DNA of 64,000 bases, taken from assembly GCA_021628825.1 (NCBI GenBank), contig JAJXRY010000001.1, positions 558,001 through 622,000 of the forward strand, in the 5' to 3' direction. The position numbers and the translations under genes are program-made. Shown one piece after another: positions 31,019 to 41,407 of this stretch (its first letter is position 1; every line of letters starts with the position of its first letter). This DNA is from Lachnospiraceae bacterium. Its GTDB lineage: Bacteria > Bacillota > Clostridia > Lachnospirales > Lachnospiraceae. The notes beneath the pieces were generated by a model that did not search any database, was not told where the DNA came from, and worked only from the letters and a program-made list of their open reading frames with translations.

Positions 31019-31367
31019 TAACTATTCAGAGCCATGCAAATTATGTAACAGTTCAGCCATGGCCATTCATAAGCTGCCGGATTGTACAGATTGGCTAACA
31101 AATATACGTGCTTTCCGGCAACTTATTTCATGTTGGGCGTCCGCCCTATAGAAATGATTGTATAAGCTGCCCTTAGTGAGCAAGCTCCCACGGTCATCTT
31201 GCACAATCATTTCTGCATGGCTGAACTGTTACCAAATTATGACAATATGGGCATCGAATGCTCGCATTCATAAGGACAATTGACATAATTTATATGGCGA
31301 AGCAACCACATGAGTAAAACTCAAGTTGCGTTAGCAACGGTTTTACGAATGGGGTGCTGAATAGTTA
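31019..31367. repeat. Nested stem-loop element C (about 350 bases)
   Basis: Four concentric pairings. Outermost TAACTATTCAG (31019-31029) with CTGAATAGTTA (31357-31367), perfect. GCCAT-gc-AAATTATGT (31031-31046) with ACATAATTT-at-ATGGC (31284-31299). GTAACAGTTCAGCCATG (31045-31061) with CATGGCTGAACTGTTAC (31216-31232), perfect over 17. Inside that, AGAAATGATTGT (31150-31161) with ACAATCATTTCT (31203-31214). Extra hairpins include GTAAAAC/GTTTTAC enclosing TTGC-GTTA-GCAA near 31314-31346. Nothing protein-coding is visible in 30985-31440 apart from this element. Confidence 0.75.
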
Positions 31368-31440
31368 TGATATGGGTATCAAAAAATTGCATATTTCTTA
31401 ATCTGCTCTTCCTGTGTTCTTGTCTTATTTTGTTAAACAC

Positions 31441-31877
31441 TCAGTGACCTTTCAATTTTAAGTAAATCAGAAACAGCTTTACGAACCATTGGAGCAGTAC
31501 TATGCCAATAAATACATAGGCATAGATCTGTACCGGTATTTCTTTACGGTAAGTTACTTTGTTATGTCTGGATCGCCGGTAAAGATACAATATTATAAAA
31601 TGCAGATAACATACGGCAAGTGTAAGTACCGCCGGATGATAACAGAGGCTTAAAAAAATAACTCGCCCCGGAAAAAAACAGGATAAAAGCCCTTGTTCCA
31701 CCGCAGCCCGGACACGGAAGTCCCGTATTTAACCGGAAAGTACACCTCGTAAGCTCTTCCGTATAATGGTATCCCCATCGTGAAAAACCAGATTCCAAAC
31801 AGAATTCCCGGCAGCGTTACCACCATGGCGAGATAAAAAAATAAATCATCGGCTCTTCTTATTGTTATCTTCTTCAT
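31441..31877 (-). CDS. DUF2752 membrane protein, frame broken
   Basis: Short polytopic protein with the DUF2752 signature GLPCPGCGGTRAF (paired cysteines in a PCPGCGGTR loop) between helices, then FSGRVIFLSLCYHPAVLTLAV and a final LQWFVKLFLIYLKLKGH. About 145 residues after repair; frames break near 31670 and 31780. Initiation is best at ATG 31875-31877 (MKKITIRRADDLFFYL), overlapping the end of the upstream zinc-ribbon gene. Function unknown; DUF2752 genes commonly sit beside zinc-ribbon DUF4190-type genes, as here. Confidence 0.78.
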
Positions 31878-32467
31878 GAAAAGTTGTAGTACACTCCAAA
31901 AATCATCCATAAGATCATCAAGCTCATCCATATTACCGATATTATATTCTTCCCCAAGAATTCCTGTCATCAAACCTCTCGTAAAGGATGCCGGTAATGC
32001 AAATGCAAAAAAATCATTCCAACCAATGCAATGCCCCCACAGACAAGTCCGGTAATCGCCATGCCTTTTCCATCAAAGGCTTTCACCAGTGCAATAATAC
32101 CAAGAACGATTGATGCTATCGCAAGCAATACATTGGGACCCCCACAACAGCTTCCACAACAGGCAAACGGGCAGCAAAGCAAAGAAAGAATACCACAGAC
32201 CAGTGACGCAATGGCTACACCGATATAGCCGCCTTCTTTCTTAGGTTCCTCAGGAACCGAATAATAAGTCTGTGCGGACTGTACAGGCTGGGTTGTATAA
32301 GTATAGGTACTTTGTGTATTATTGGAAACTACATCACCGGTTAAGGCTTCTGTGTTTTGATTCTGATCCTGAACAGGCGTTTCAAGTTTCGTTCCGCAGC
32401 TTACACAGAAATGCGCGCCGGCTTCATTCTCTGCGCCACAGGAAGTACAATAAATTTTTTCGTTCAT
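31846..32467 (-). CDS. Zinc-ribbon DUF4190 membrane protein (second copy), frame broken
   Basis: Starts MNEKIYCTSCGAENEAGAHF with two CxxC pairs (CTSC, CVSC), a Gln/Thr/Tyr linker, then helices IGVAIASLVCGILSLLCC and GKGMAITGLVCGGIALVG typical of DUF4190; between them is a cysteine-rich CCPFACCGSCCGG stretch. A T-run error at about 31998-32004 and another at the CTTTTC near 31880 hide the C-terminus (FAFALPASFTRGLMTGILG...); after repair the stop is at 31846-31848, inside the DUF2752 gene start region. ATG at 32465-32467 behind GAGGAGATAT. Confidence 0.78.
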
Positions 32468-32574
32468 TCTATATCTCCTCTCTCGAATAACACTTTTTAT
32501 TATAACTGGTAATTTCAGAAATTACAATGTACAAACATCCTATTCTTATTTCTTAAAGAAATTTCAAATGCAAA

Positions 32575-32614
32575 ACAAGGACAAATCATAATATCATTTT
32601 TGATTTGTCCTTGT
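32575..32614 (-). terminator. Terminator after the truncated sugar-binding gene
   Basis: Fourteen-base perfect stem ACAAGGACAAATCA with its complement around an AT-rich 12-base loop; minus strand continues TTTTG. Lies between the binding-protein remnant and the second zinc-ribbon gene, marking the left border of the AT-rich island. Confidence 0.8.
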
Positions 32615-32672
32615 CTATGATTACCTGATTGTTCCATAAGTTCCTTCCGTAGAAAGAGTCACCTCATGTACA

Positions 32673-33521
32673 TTAGTTTTTTCTTGAAGTAGAACGCTTC
32701 TTATTTAAATGTTCTAAAAAAATATCATCGTCAACAGGAATGGTAACCTCCTGCCCAAGCCAACCTGATAATTGAATTCCAAAAATGCAGCACCAATAAC
32801 ATCATTTCTGCCATCCGGATTGTTTTTTTACCATCTGTTCAACTACATTATAATACTCATCCGGAGTTGTAGGAATTTCTAACCCCAAAGCATCCAGCCA
32901 GTCTTTTCTTAAAAACAAATTACTTTTGGCAGTGGTTGCACGTCTTGCAATAATACCATATAACTGATTATCAGAATTTCTTCCAATATCAAGCACATCC
33001 TCCCCCAGATATGCTTTCAAATTCTGGGCCTGATCTTCACCATCAACAAATTCTGAAAGATCCCATACACCACCTTGTTTTTAAGTAATCTTCTGCGTAT
33101 GGATAAGAATAAGTAAGCGTAATATCTGGAGCTGTTTGTGATGCTATCATAGTCTGCATCTTGGTTACTTCATCCCATCTCGGAACAGGAACAAACTCTA
33201 TATTAATGCCAACCTTCTGCATCTCTTCTTGTACATATTTTGTCCATCTGTTATCAGTAATTGTAGATCCGTCCGGTGCATTGCTTCTATCAAATAGTTC
33301 AACCGTAATTGTAACATTGTCAAACATCTTTGATCCATACGTTGTCTGGTACTTGCTTGCCCCCCGATGTTGTTTCCTCACTTTCCTGATTCGTTTCCTG
33401 GGATGATTCCGAAGAATTCTTATTCGAATCCGTATCCACAGACGAAGTTTTGCTACCGCATCCGATCAGTGCTGTTGAAAGCATTGCAGTAGCCAATAAA
33501 ACTGAAATACTTTTTTTCCTA
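32673..33521 (-). pseudogene. Truncated extracellular sugar-binding lipoprotein (ABC family 1)
   Basis: N-terminal lipoprotein signal with lipobox STALIGCGS, a Ser/Glu linker, then the type-1 solute-binding fold: WTKYVQEEMQKVGINIEFVPVPRWDEV, ASQTAPDITLTYSYPY, and FLRKDWLDALGLEIPTTPDEYYNVVEQM. The match stops near residue 250 of the 500 or so usual in this family; the last 40 residues (GQEVTIPVDDDIFLEHLNKK) do not continue the fold. Run errors occur at 33080, 32830 and 32750, but these do not explain the missing half. No permease genes are nearby. I infer a deletion remnant. The start codon is unclear (GAGGAGG at 33528). Confidence 0.7.
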
Positions 33522-33708
33522 ACCTCCTCGTTTATTTGTTAAAAAAACAGTATATCATATTTATTTTTTTAACACATATACAAATTTGTACTTTTTTTCT
33601 TTGCGAAATGCGACTTTTTCTATAAAGCACATTGTATAATTCATTTCTTAATTTCAACATCGAATTGTGCATTTTTTTACAGTATAAATTTCCCCAAAAA
33701 TCAAAAAA

Positions 33709-33734
33709 AGGAGCAGCCTTTCATGACCGCTCCT
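33709..33734 (-). terminator. Terminator after the first GH43 gene
   Basis: AGGAGC / GCTCCT stem with partly paired interior; the minus strand continues with seven Ts. It follows the GH43 stop by about 70 bases. The remaining AT-rich gap 33522-33803 probably also contains the promoter of the binding-protein gene. Confidence 0.75.
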
Positions 33735-33803
33735 CAATTCGTCTGACAAACCCTCAAAAGTTTCATTACATATTAATCCATAATGTCCGTTTTTGAGAAA
33801 AAC

Positions 33804-35346
33804 TTAAAGTTTGAAAAAAATCAACATATCCTCCAATCTGCCTGGTAGAATAATAAAAACAGGCCAAAAACGACATCCTGTAAATAAATCCATTTTTAAA
33901 ATACATAGCCTGATCAATACCAAGCTTTTTCCCAATTTAAGTTCTTTTTTTATAATAGAATCCAGCCACATCCTGTTTTTGTCTGTAAAATCTGCCTCGA
34001 CCCGAAGTTGAATCTGTTTACTATCAATTGGTATGCTTTCATACTCTATTCCAGGCGTTTCATATTCAAACTGTCCAAAAAAATTGTTTTCATTCTTAGC
34101 TGGCCGGCCCATCATAACCAAATAAAATCCATCTTCTTTTTTTGTAGACACCAATCAATCCATAATTTCCTATAAAGGTGCAAATTCCTGCAATATCACC
34201 AATTTTCATGCAGTCAAAACCCAATGTTACCTCTGCTGCACATGCAGGACCAACGGTACGTTGTGTTAATATATTTCTGGCTTGAAAAAAAGTGTTGGCG
34301 AAATATAGGCAGAATGCATCCTGAGGCAGCCACGTTTTTTTCTGTTACCGACCAAAGTTTTTTTCAATAGATTGATGATTAAACTCCCAAAAATTTCTTT
34401 AATTTAACTTTTTCCATCAGCATCTGGCACATAAGTAAAATCATCATTTCCATTTATTTCTTCATATACATATCCAGTATCCGGAACAGATATCTTTGCA
34501 GGAACTTTTCCCTGATCACCAATTACAGGATAATTATTTTTGAAATGTAACGGCATCAGCATTGGTGATCGTCCTAGTGCACCTCTGTCCTGAAACATAA
34601 AAGCATACCATTCACCATCCGGAGTATCAACCATTCCTCCCTGTGCTACGCCAAGTCCGTGATAGCCCATATCATCGTCAATAATGCATTTGCCCCTAAA
34701 CTCCCCGGTTAAAGAATCTGACACAAAACAATCTTCTGTTTTTTTCTTTCCTTTTTCTGCATGACAGGTAAAAATATAATAGTATCCGTCTTTTTTTATA
34801 CATATGAGAGCCTTCATATCCAAGACTGACATCTTCCTTGTCTTTTGCAACAATTCTATCCAACCCGTTTTCAAGCGGTCCCGATAAATCCGGACAAAGC
34901 TGGGTTAAATGAAGGGTTTTCTGTCCATGTACGATATAAACCTGGTCATCATCATCAAAAAACAAACCACTATCATAATACCATCCATTAATAACCCGGT
35001 GGGTCCATGGTCCTGCAGGATCATTTGCCGTCAATAAATGAGATGTATGTGTATCGTTTGCCGTGAACACAATATAAAATGTTCCCTTGTGATAACGGAA
35101 TGTTGGAGCCCACATTCCTTCACCATAAATATTTTGATTATCTTCCATATAATATCTTGGTGTATTCTCCAATGTTTCATATGCGTGTGATAGTATTTCC
35201 CAATTAACCAGATCGTATGAACGTAAGATAACGCAGCCAGGCATAAAATGCATAGTTGTGCTGGCCATGTAATAGACATTTCCCACTCGTATAATATCAG
35301 GATCCGGGTAATCCGAATTAATAATTGGGTTCGTCTTTGTCAACAT
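33804..35346 (-). CDS. GH43 family glycoside hydrolase (beta-xylosidase/arabinofuranosidase type), frame broken
   Basis: Five-bladed beta-propeller enzyme acting on xylose- or arabinose-containing oligosaccharides. Catalytic candidates: base Asp in NSDYPDPDIIRV, the pKa-setting Asp in DSGLFFDDDDQVYIVHG, and acid Glu in GYEGSHMYKK. No signal peptide, so cytoplasmic. The C-terminal 150 residues look like a beta-sandwich accessory domain (EYETPGIEYESIPIDSKQIQLRV). About 510 residues; breaks near 34795, 34405-34330, 34150 and 33850. ATG about 35344-35346. First enzyme after the AraC regulator. Confidence 0.85.
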
Positions 35347-35431
35347 TTTTCTCTGTTTTTCACAGCTTTGTCCTCCTTGTATATTTGATGTTACTCACAC
35401 AGTATCATATTTTTCACTATACATACGCACT

Positions 35432-36345
35432 CTATTTCATACCTTTTTGCGTAATCTGACTTTTTAAATTATTTTTATTTCGATAGTCCATTTGATATTT
35501 TTGGAGATTTGCCAATTTGCTTAGAAAAAAAGTTCTTGAATAATTTGAATAATTATTGAAGCCAGTAATAAAACATACATCACAAGGAGCTTGCCCTTCC
35601 TGAAGGAGCTTACATGATAAAGTAATTTTTTTGGGCAATAATATACTGTTGTAAAGTAATTCCCGTTATTTTCTTAAAATATCGACTGATATATGTCCCA
35701 TTATAGTGTAATTCCTTTTCTAACGTAGATAAATTTATTTCCTCAGTCAGATGATCATCAATATATTGGAACGTTCTCATAACAAGCTTAGGCATAATTT
35801 CCTTATGTGATATCACTTCATTTTTCAATAAAATGACTATTTAATTGTACCATAATCAGCTTAAAAAAACGAATCTGCAACAAGATCATCCCCATATCTT
35901 TTTTTCTTTAATGCCTCCTGAAGCATTTTGGCATAATATGTAATGATTTTTTTATTTCTTTCTCAGATAAATGAGCCATATTTAATATATTAGATGGATT
36001 TTTTTCTTTAAACAGGTTCCAAGATAAGTCGTATCACTGGATGCATTTGCAATTACAGACTCTTTTACATTAATTAAAATCCGATCATATTCGTTCAGAG
36101 ATTGCAATTCCATCCTATGAAAAGCAAGTTCAGGAATGCACACTAAGTCCCCTCTTTGCAGGACAATTCCGCCAAATTCAGTATATAGATTCACTTTTCC
36201 AGATAAAATCAACAAAAATCTCATGACCATCATGATTATGCAAAGCTGTGGATGGATCTATGGCATATTCAATCGTTTTATAAGCACATGTCAGATCCCA
36301 TTCCAACGCAGCATATTTTCTTTTTTCTTCCGATTCCAAATTCAT
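35432..36345 (-). CDS. AraC family transcriptional regulator, frame broken
   Basis: N-terminal cupin sensing domain (ALHNHDGHEIF, GDLVCIPELAFHRMELQS) and C-terminal double helix-turn-helix (LSTLEKELHYNGTYISRYFKKITGITLQQYI and FITGFNNYSNYSRTFF; shown in short parts). About 300 residues with four or five run errors between 35530 and 36210. ATG at 36343-36345 behind AGAAAGG. Sits between the two GH43 genes and likely senses a sugar and activates them; no operator could be fixed. Confidence 0.82.
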
Positions 36346-36490
36346 AATAACCTTTCTGATTAGTCTCCATCCAAATGATAATATTTTTAGTATGTGTTAG
36401 ATAATAATATCATAATATTTTTTTACGTATCATATGGTTATTTTTGAAAATATACATATTAAATATAAAAAGACGTTTTTCATTTCTACA

Positions 36491-38181
36491 TTAATTCAAA
36501 TGAAGCTCTGTTTTTACCTGCATCAGATCTTCAGCTAAATCTAAATCCTCTGTTACATCCAAAACCGGTTGACCATCTATATCAAAATGTACACGTCTGA
36601 TGCCACTGCAACGTGGTGCATCGATACCGGGGCGTGCATGATAAGTATTCCATACATCTCCATTATCATCCTCTATATACGCATTATGCCCTGTTCCAAA
36701 TTCTCCTGAAACACTTCTGGACGTAAGGAGTGGATAATTACTTTTTTTCCATTGATCCGCACATAGAAGATCTCTTCCTTTTTCGATAGATAAAAGACCG
36801 ACTACATAGGAAGTATCCACAGCCGCAGCCGAATAAGTAATATACAATTTTCCACTTCGAATTAATGCAAAAGGTCCTTCCACAACAAAGGTATGATTAT
36901 TTTCCCAACCATACTCCGGTTTTGTAAGAATTACCGGATCACAAGCCAATTTCCATGGTTCCTCAGGGTTCAATTTGGCAATATAAAGCCATGCTCCCAA
37001 ATCTTTAGGAAGAAACTGTCGTTGAGACCAAATAACATAGTCCTCTCCTTCCCATACAAAGTGAGTCATATCCAAAGTGATCTCTTTTCCAGCCTCACAT
37101 ATATTGCTTCCATCTGCTTTAACAATCCTTCTAGGTGCTTCCCAGTCTTCCTTTACAACAGGGTTTCCACCCTCCTTCAAAATCATTACACGACTTTCTT
37201 CTTCGTAGAAAGGTCCCGGAGTAGCAGCATGAAGAATACATAATCTATTTCCGATAATATGAAGTTCAGGCGCCCATAAAAGTCCGCCAATCCCCTCATA
37301 AGTAGTACTATCCAAAATCAAATTTTCTTCAGCATTAACTAATTCCGGTATTGAATTCCCTTCTCTTATATACATGGTATGTTCATGGTCTCCATCATAG
37401 GTAGCGATAAAATAATATTTTCCTTTCCATTTGCCGATGCATGGATCTGCATGATTTCTAGCTACCGGAAAAGGAAACTTATCCTGATGAAGGGGTCCCG
37501 ACAATTGTTTTTTTCTTCTTGTAAATCAAAAATCATATTCATCAAGATTCCAATCTATTGCCACACTAGTCTCAGTACCGTCGGAAAATATCTTTTTTTA
37601 GCTTTTTAACGCAGTGAGTTCTGCTTTGTTTTTTTACTTGAATTTTTTTCAGGAAATATAGTTGCTACATGGCAGGGGGTAAGAAATTTATTCTTCAGCC
37701 TTCGAGCCATATCATCTGTAATCTCAATATAATTCCATAAATGTGCACCTTCCGGAAGATTCTTCATTTCCTCTGCTTCTTTTTATATATCTTCCAGAGT
37801 CCCCAAAAAGCGATTAATTCCAGATATTCTTTGGTCGGATTATACAAACCAAGTTCCTTATATGTAACAAAGTCACTGGTATTAAAAATCAGCACCTTCC
37901 CTTCGCTTTCTTCATCTTGTTCTCCGTCTGCAAGAGTACGCATCGCCATTATTTCAAAATTATCATCCTTCGCGTATATATATGGATATTTAATGCTTTT
38001 TAGGATTTAAAGAACCATCTTCATTTTTCCGTAGCTTTTTGCAAACAATATCCCACTGTTATGATTCAAAATACAAATTTCACCATTTTTCTTCCAATAA
38101 TAAATGCATGCTATAAGCCAATCTTGGATCGTAATATACCTTATCAATTGGTTCTCTTGTATAACTCCATAATTTGATCAT
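36491..38181 (-). CDS. Two-part GH43 family glycosyl hydrolase, frame broken
   Basis: After repair about 560 residues. The N-terminal third starts MIKLWSYTREPIDKVYYDP and has the family LAYSMHLLLEE and FEIMAMRTLADG strands; the C-terminal two thirds form a complete GH43 propeller with base Asp in ARNHADPCIGKW, the middle Asp in LDMTHFVWEGEDYVIW, and acid Glu in VVEGPFALI. No signal peptide. The N-terminal part is badly broken at 37990, 38060-38110, 37780 and 37530-37610; the C-terminal 337 residues are intact. ATG at 38179-38181. Likely arabinan/xylan side-chain hydrolase. Confidence 0.8.
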
Positions 38182-38262
38182 TTCTTTGCTTTCCTTTCTT
38201 AATAAGAATTCTTTTTTTAATTATTGTTATCTGTAATATAGATCTGCTTTTAATTATAGACT

Positions 38263-39257
38263 TATATATTCAATACTGAATTTTCATTTGTTGCATCAAT
38301 TATATCAAATAATTCTGCACATGCTATGGTATCTTTATGAGGGATTATGGGACTTTCAATACTTCCCTTCTGTATACAATGCATAACTTCTCGAATCTCA
38401 TAAGTGAATCCATTTTTCTGTTTTTACTATCTTTAAAATGATCTATCAATATTCCTTCTCGATTATACAGAAAACATTCTTCTGCGAAATGAGGAAATGG
38501 TAATATAATTTTTCCCTTCACGTCCATAAAGTATCATTTTCTCTTCCACTTTAGAAACAAAAGTAGTCATTAAACTCACTAATGTATTTTCAAATGAAAG
38601 CGTGATATGTTTCGTAATATCCACTCCACTTTCACTCCACTTGGCCGAGACGGTCATATTTCTTATCTGTTGATCCAGGAGAAACGTTAATATTTCATAT
38701 GCATACACGGTAAGATCTCTTGCCACTCCACCACCCAGTTGAGAACTGTAATAGCGATTTTCAAAATCAACTGGTGCAATAAATCCAAGCGTAGTCTGCA
38801 CCAGTTCTATTGTTCCGATTTTTCTCATTTTTTTAATCCATTCCTTTACTTTTTTTGACTGCTGGCAGAAATCGGCTCCACATTGCTTCCATTGCAAATA
38901 CATCAAGATCCTTTGCACGCTGCAAAGCTATTTTTTTGCCTGTCGAGAATTTTTGAAGCATTGCCTTTTTCACCTAATCTCGGAATTCCCCTTTCAATAC
39001 ATAACATTGTCAAACGATAATGATCATTTACAGTAACAGAAATATAAACACAATCAGGATGTTCGATATCCAACATCTGAACATACGAGTTATAATAATG
39101 AATTATATTGTTTTTTTGGGCAAATTGCATTGCTCTTTCTTCATTTTTTTACTTGCAACTGCTATTAATTTCACAATTATCAATTTTGTTAACCGCATTA
39201 CAAAATTTATTAGCTATATTTGATGCTCCCAAAATACCAAATCGAAATTTTTACCAT
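38263..39257 (-). CDS. Gfo/Idh/MocA family oxidoreductase, frame broken
   Basis: NAD(P)-dependent sugar dehydrogenase family. Rossmann start MVKFRFGILGASNIANKF (after one A removed near 39246-39250), the IEHPDCVYISVTVNDHY strand, the EKG motif (GEKGNA), then the C-terminal beta-sheet domain with VDFENRYYSSQLGGGVARDLTVYA. About 330 residues; breaks near 39150, 38935, 38870 and 38500. ATG at 39255-39257 with AAAGGAC upstream. Divergent from the second AraC gene. Sugar specificity unknown. Confidence 0.83.
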
Positions 39258-39404
39258 TTTTCAATGTCCTTTCAAAAAAACTATTTTTAATCATAAAATG
39301 TATGAATGTGATTATCAGTATAACTTATTGATTTTTAGCTTCTCAATGAACTATACTTTAAAAAATGAACTATTCTCATATAATTTTTATAGGAGATATT
39401 TCTT

Positions 39405-40256
39405 ATGAATCAAATTATATATGTGGGATATGATGGGATTCACCCTCAAAATTTTACATATGATATACCAAATGGTTTCGATTCCTTTTTACTGGTTGTG
39501 ACTAAAACACCAGTTTTTATTACGTCTTCAATCAGAAATCAGGGAATATCCTGCTCATACAGCTATTCTATATCCTCCCAAACATGATATATGGTATGCT
39601 TCTTGTAAAGGTATCTATGAAAATCATTGGTTACGTTTTATTTCCAATGAATCATTTGTTACGAAATTTCCTTTGCAGGCCAGTCCATTTCATATTTCGG
39701 ATCCAGAATATTATCGTTGTTTGTTTAAACTTCTAACTTGGGAATCTTCTCAGTTAACGGCATCCTCTCGTTTTTATCAAAATGCCGGAACATTAACTGA
39801 AAACAGAGATGCACTTTTTAGAACATCAAAAATATGAATGAAAAATATGAAGAAAATGACCATATCTCAACTTCTTCATATTTTTATTTGATAAGTTAAA
39901 TAGTGATATCCAATGTCATACTATTTCAAATTATGATAATTCACTATTATCACTTCGGAGGCAGATTTCTTTAAGACCAGAACTTCCTTGGGACATAACT
40001 TCTATGGCACAAACACTTAATATAAGTAATGGATATTTACAACTCTTATATAAGCAAAAGTTTCATATATCATGCATGGATGATGTTATATCTTTTTCGA
40101 ATTCTTAAAGCAAAAAGACCTTTTTACTTTACACCACAGAAAATATTACAACAATAGCTATGCAATGTGGATATAATAATGTAGAGCATTTTTTGCAAAC
40201 AATTCCAAAAAAAGGGAACTTCTCCTGGTAAGTTACGAAAACAATCTAGGATCTAA
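39405..40256 (+). CDS. AraC family transcriptional regulator (second), frame broken
   Basis: Starts MNQIIYVGYDGIHPQNFTYD with AGGAGAT upstream. Sensor half includes HTAILYPPKHDIWYASCKG and ENHWLRFISNESF; DNA-binding half has ITSMAQTLNISNGYLQLLYKQKF (in parts) and the second helix-turn-helix YNNVEHFLQTIPKKKGTSPGKLRKQ. About 280 residues, usual length. At least five run-length breaks (39520, 39835, 39890, 40095, 40205). Divergent from the oxidoreductase gene, whose promoter it may control. Confidence 0.78.
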
Positions 40257-40297
40257 GCTTCCTCATATTCATTTATAAATCAGTAATTTCCAAAATT

Positions 40298-40333
40298 AAG
40301 AAAGTGCCGTATTATCAAATACGACACTTTCTT
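40298..40333. terminator. Bidirectional terminator between the island and the GGGtGRT gene
   Basis: AAGAAAGTG-C-CGTAT / ATACG-A-CACTTTCTT stem with TATCAA loop; A-rich on one side and T-rich on the other, so it works for both convergent genes. It marks the right end of the AT-rich carbohydrate island. Confidence 0.82.
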
Positions 40334-40376
40334 ATATCTCTATATGATTACATTTGGTTAACTATTTGTAAATTTC

Positions 40377-41387
40377 TTAGAATTTACCAGCTTTAGCAGC
40401 TTCCTCGATGGAAACAGCTACTGCAACTGTCATACCAACCATCGGGTTGTTACCTGCACCAATCAGACCCATCATTTCTACGTGAGCCGGAACGGAAGAA
40501 GAACCTGCGAACTGTGCATCGGAATGCATACGTCCCATAGTATCGGTCATACCGTAGGAAGCAGGACCTGCAGCCATGTTATCCGGATGAAGGGTACGGC
40601 CTGTACCACCGCCGGATGCTACGGAGAAGTATTTCTTACCCTGTTCGATACATTCCTTCTTGTATGTACCTGCTACAGGATGCTGGAATCTGGTCGGGTT
40701 GGTGGAGTTGCCGGTAATGGAAACGTCAACACCTTCCTTGTGCATGATTGCTACACCTTCGCAAACATCGTTTGCACCATAGCAGTTAACCTTAGCACGA
40801 AGTCCTTCGGAATAAGACTTACGGAATACTTCCTTAACGGTGTTGGTGTAAGGATCATATTCGGTCTCAACGAAAGTAAATCCGTTAATTCTTGCGATGA
40901 TCTGTGCTGCGTCTTTTCCAAGACCATTTAAGATAACACGTAACGGTTTCTGACGAACCTTGTTAGCCTTCTCTGCAATACCGATGGCACCTTCTGCTGC
41001 TGCGAAGGATTCATGTCCTGCAAGGAATGCGAAACATTCGGTATCTTCTTCCAGAAGCATCTTACCTAAGTTACCATGTCCTAAACCTACCTTACGGGTA
41101 TCTGCAACAGATCCCGGAATACAGAATGCCTGAAGACCTTCACCGATTGCTGCTGCAGCTTCGGAAGCCTTCTTACATCCCTTCTTGATTGCGATTGCTG
41201 CACCGGTAATGTAAGCCCAGCATGCATTTTCAAAACAAATCGGCTGAATGCCTTTAACCATTGCATATACATCAAGACCTGCGTCTTTTGTAATCTTTTC
41301 TGCTTCTTCAAGAGAAGCGATTCCATAGCTATTTAATACGGAATTGATTTTGTCAATTCGTCTTTCATATGATTCAAATAAAGCCAT
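40377..41387 (-). CDS. GGGtGRT family protein of unknown function
   Basis: Intact 336-residue protein matching the family named for its SGGGTGRT motif, here at residues 258-265. Other conserved-looking stretches: GLGHGNLGKMLLEEDTECFAF, VILNGLGKDAAQIIARINGF, VSITGNSTNPTRFQHPVAGTYK and a C-terminal LIGAGNNPMVGMTVAVAVSIEEA. Nine cysteines are spread through the first two thirds. No signal or membrane helix. Glycine-rich loops suggest a nucleotide or cofactor site, but no activity is known to me. It follows the NifU-like gene by 20 bases with AGAGGAGG before the ATG, so the two proteins very probably act together. Confidence 0.85.
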   Translation of the reverse strand: MALFESYERRIDKINSVLNSYGIASLEEAEKITKDAGLDVYAMVKGIQPICFENACWAYITGAAIAIKKGCKKASEAAAAIGEGLQAFCIPGSVADTRKVGLGHGNLGKMLLEEDTECFAFLAGHESFAAAEGAIGIAEKANKVRQKPLRVILNGLGKDAAQIIARINGFTFVETEYDPYTNTVKEVFRKSYSEGLRAKVNCYGANDVCEGVAIMHKEGVDVSITGNSTNPTRFQHPVAGTYKKECIEQGKKYFSVASGGGTGRTLHPDNMAAGPASYGMTDTMGRMHSDAQFAGSSSVPAHVEMMGLIGAGNNPMVGMTVAVAVSIEEAAKAGKF

Positions 41388-41407
41388 TCTAATATCCTCC
41401 TCTTTAC

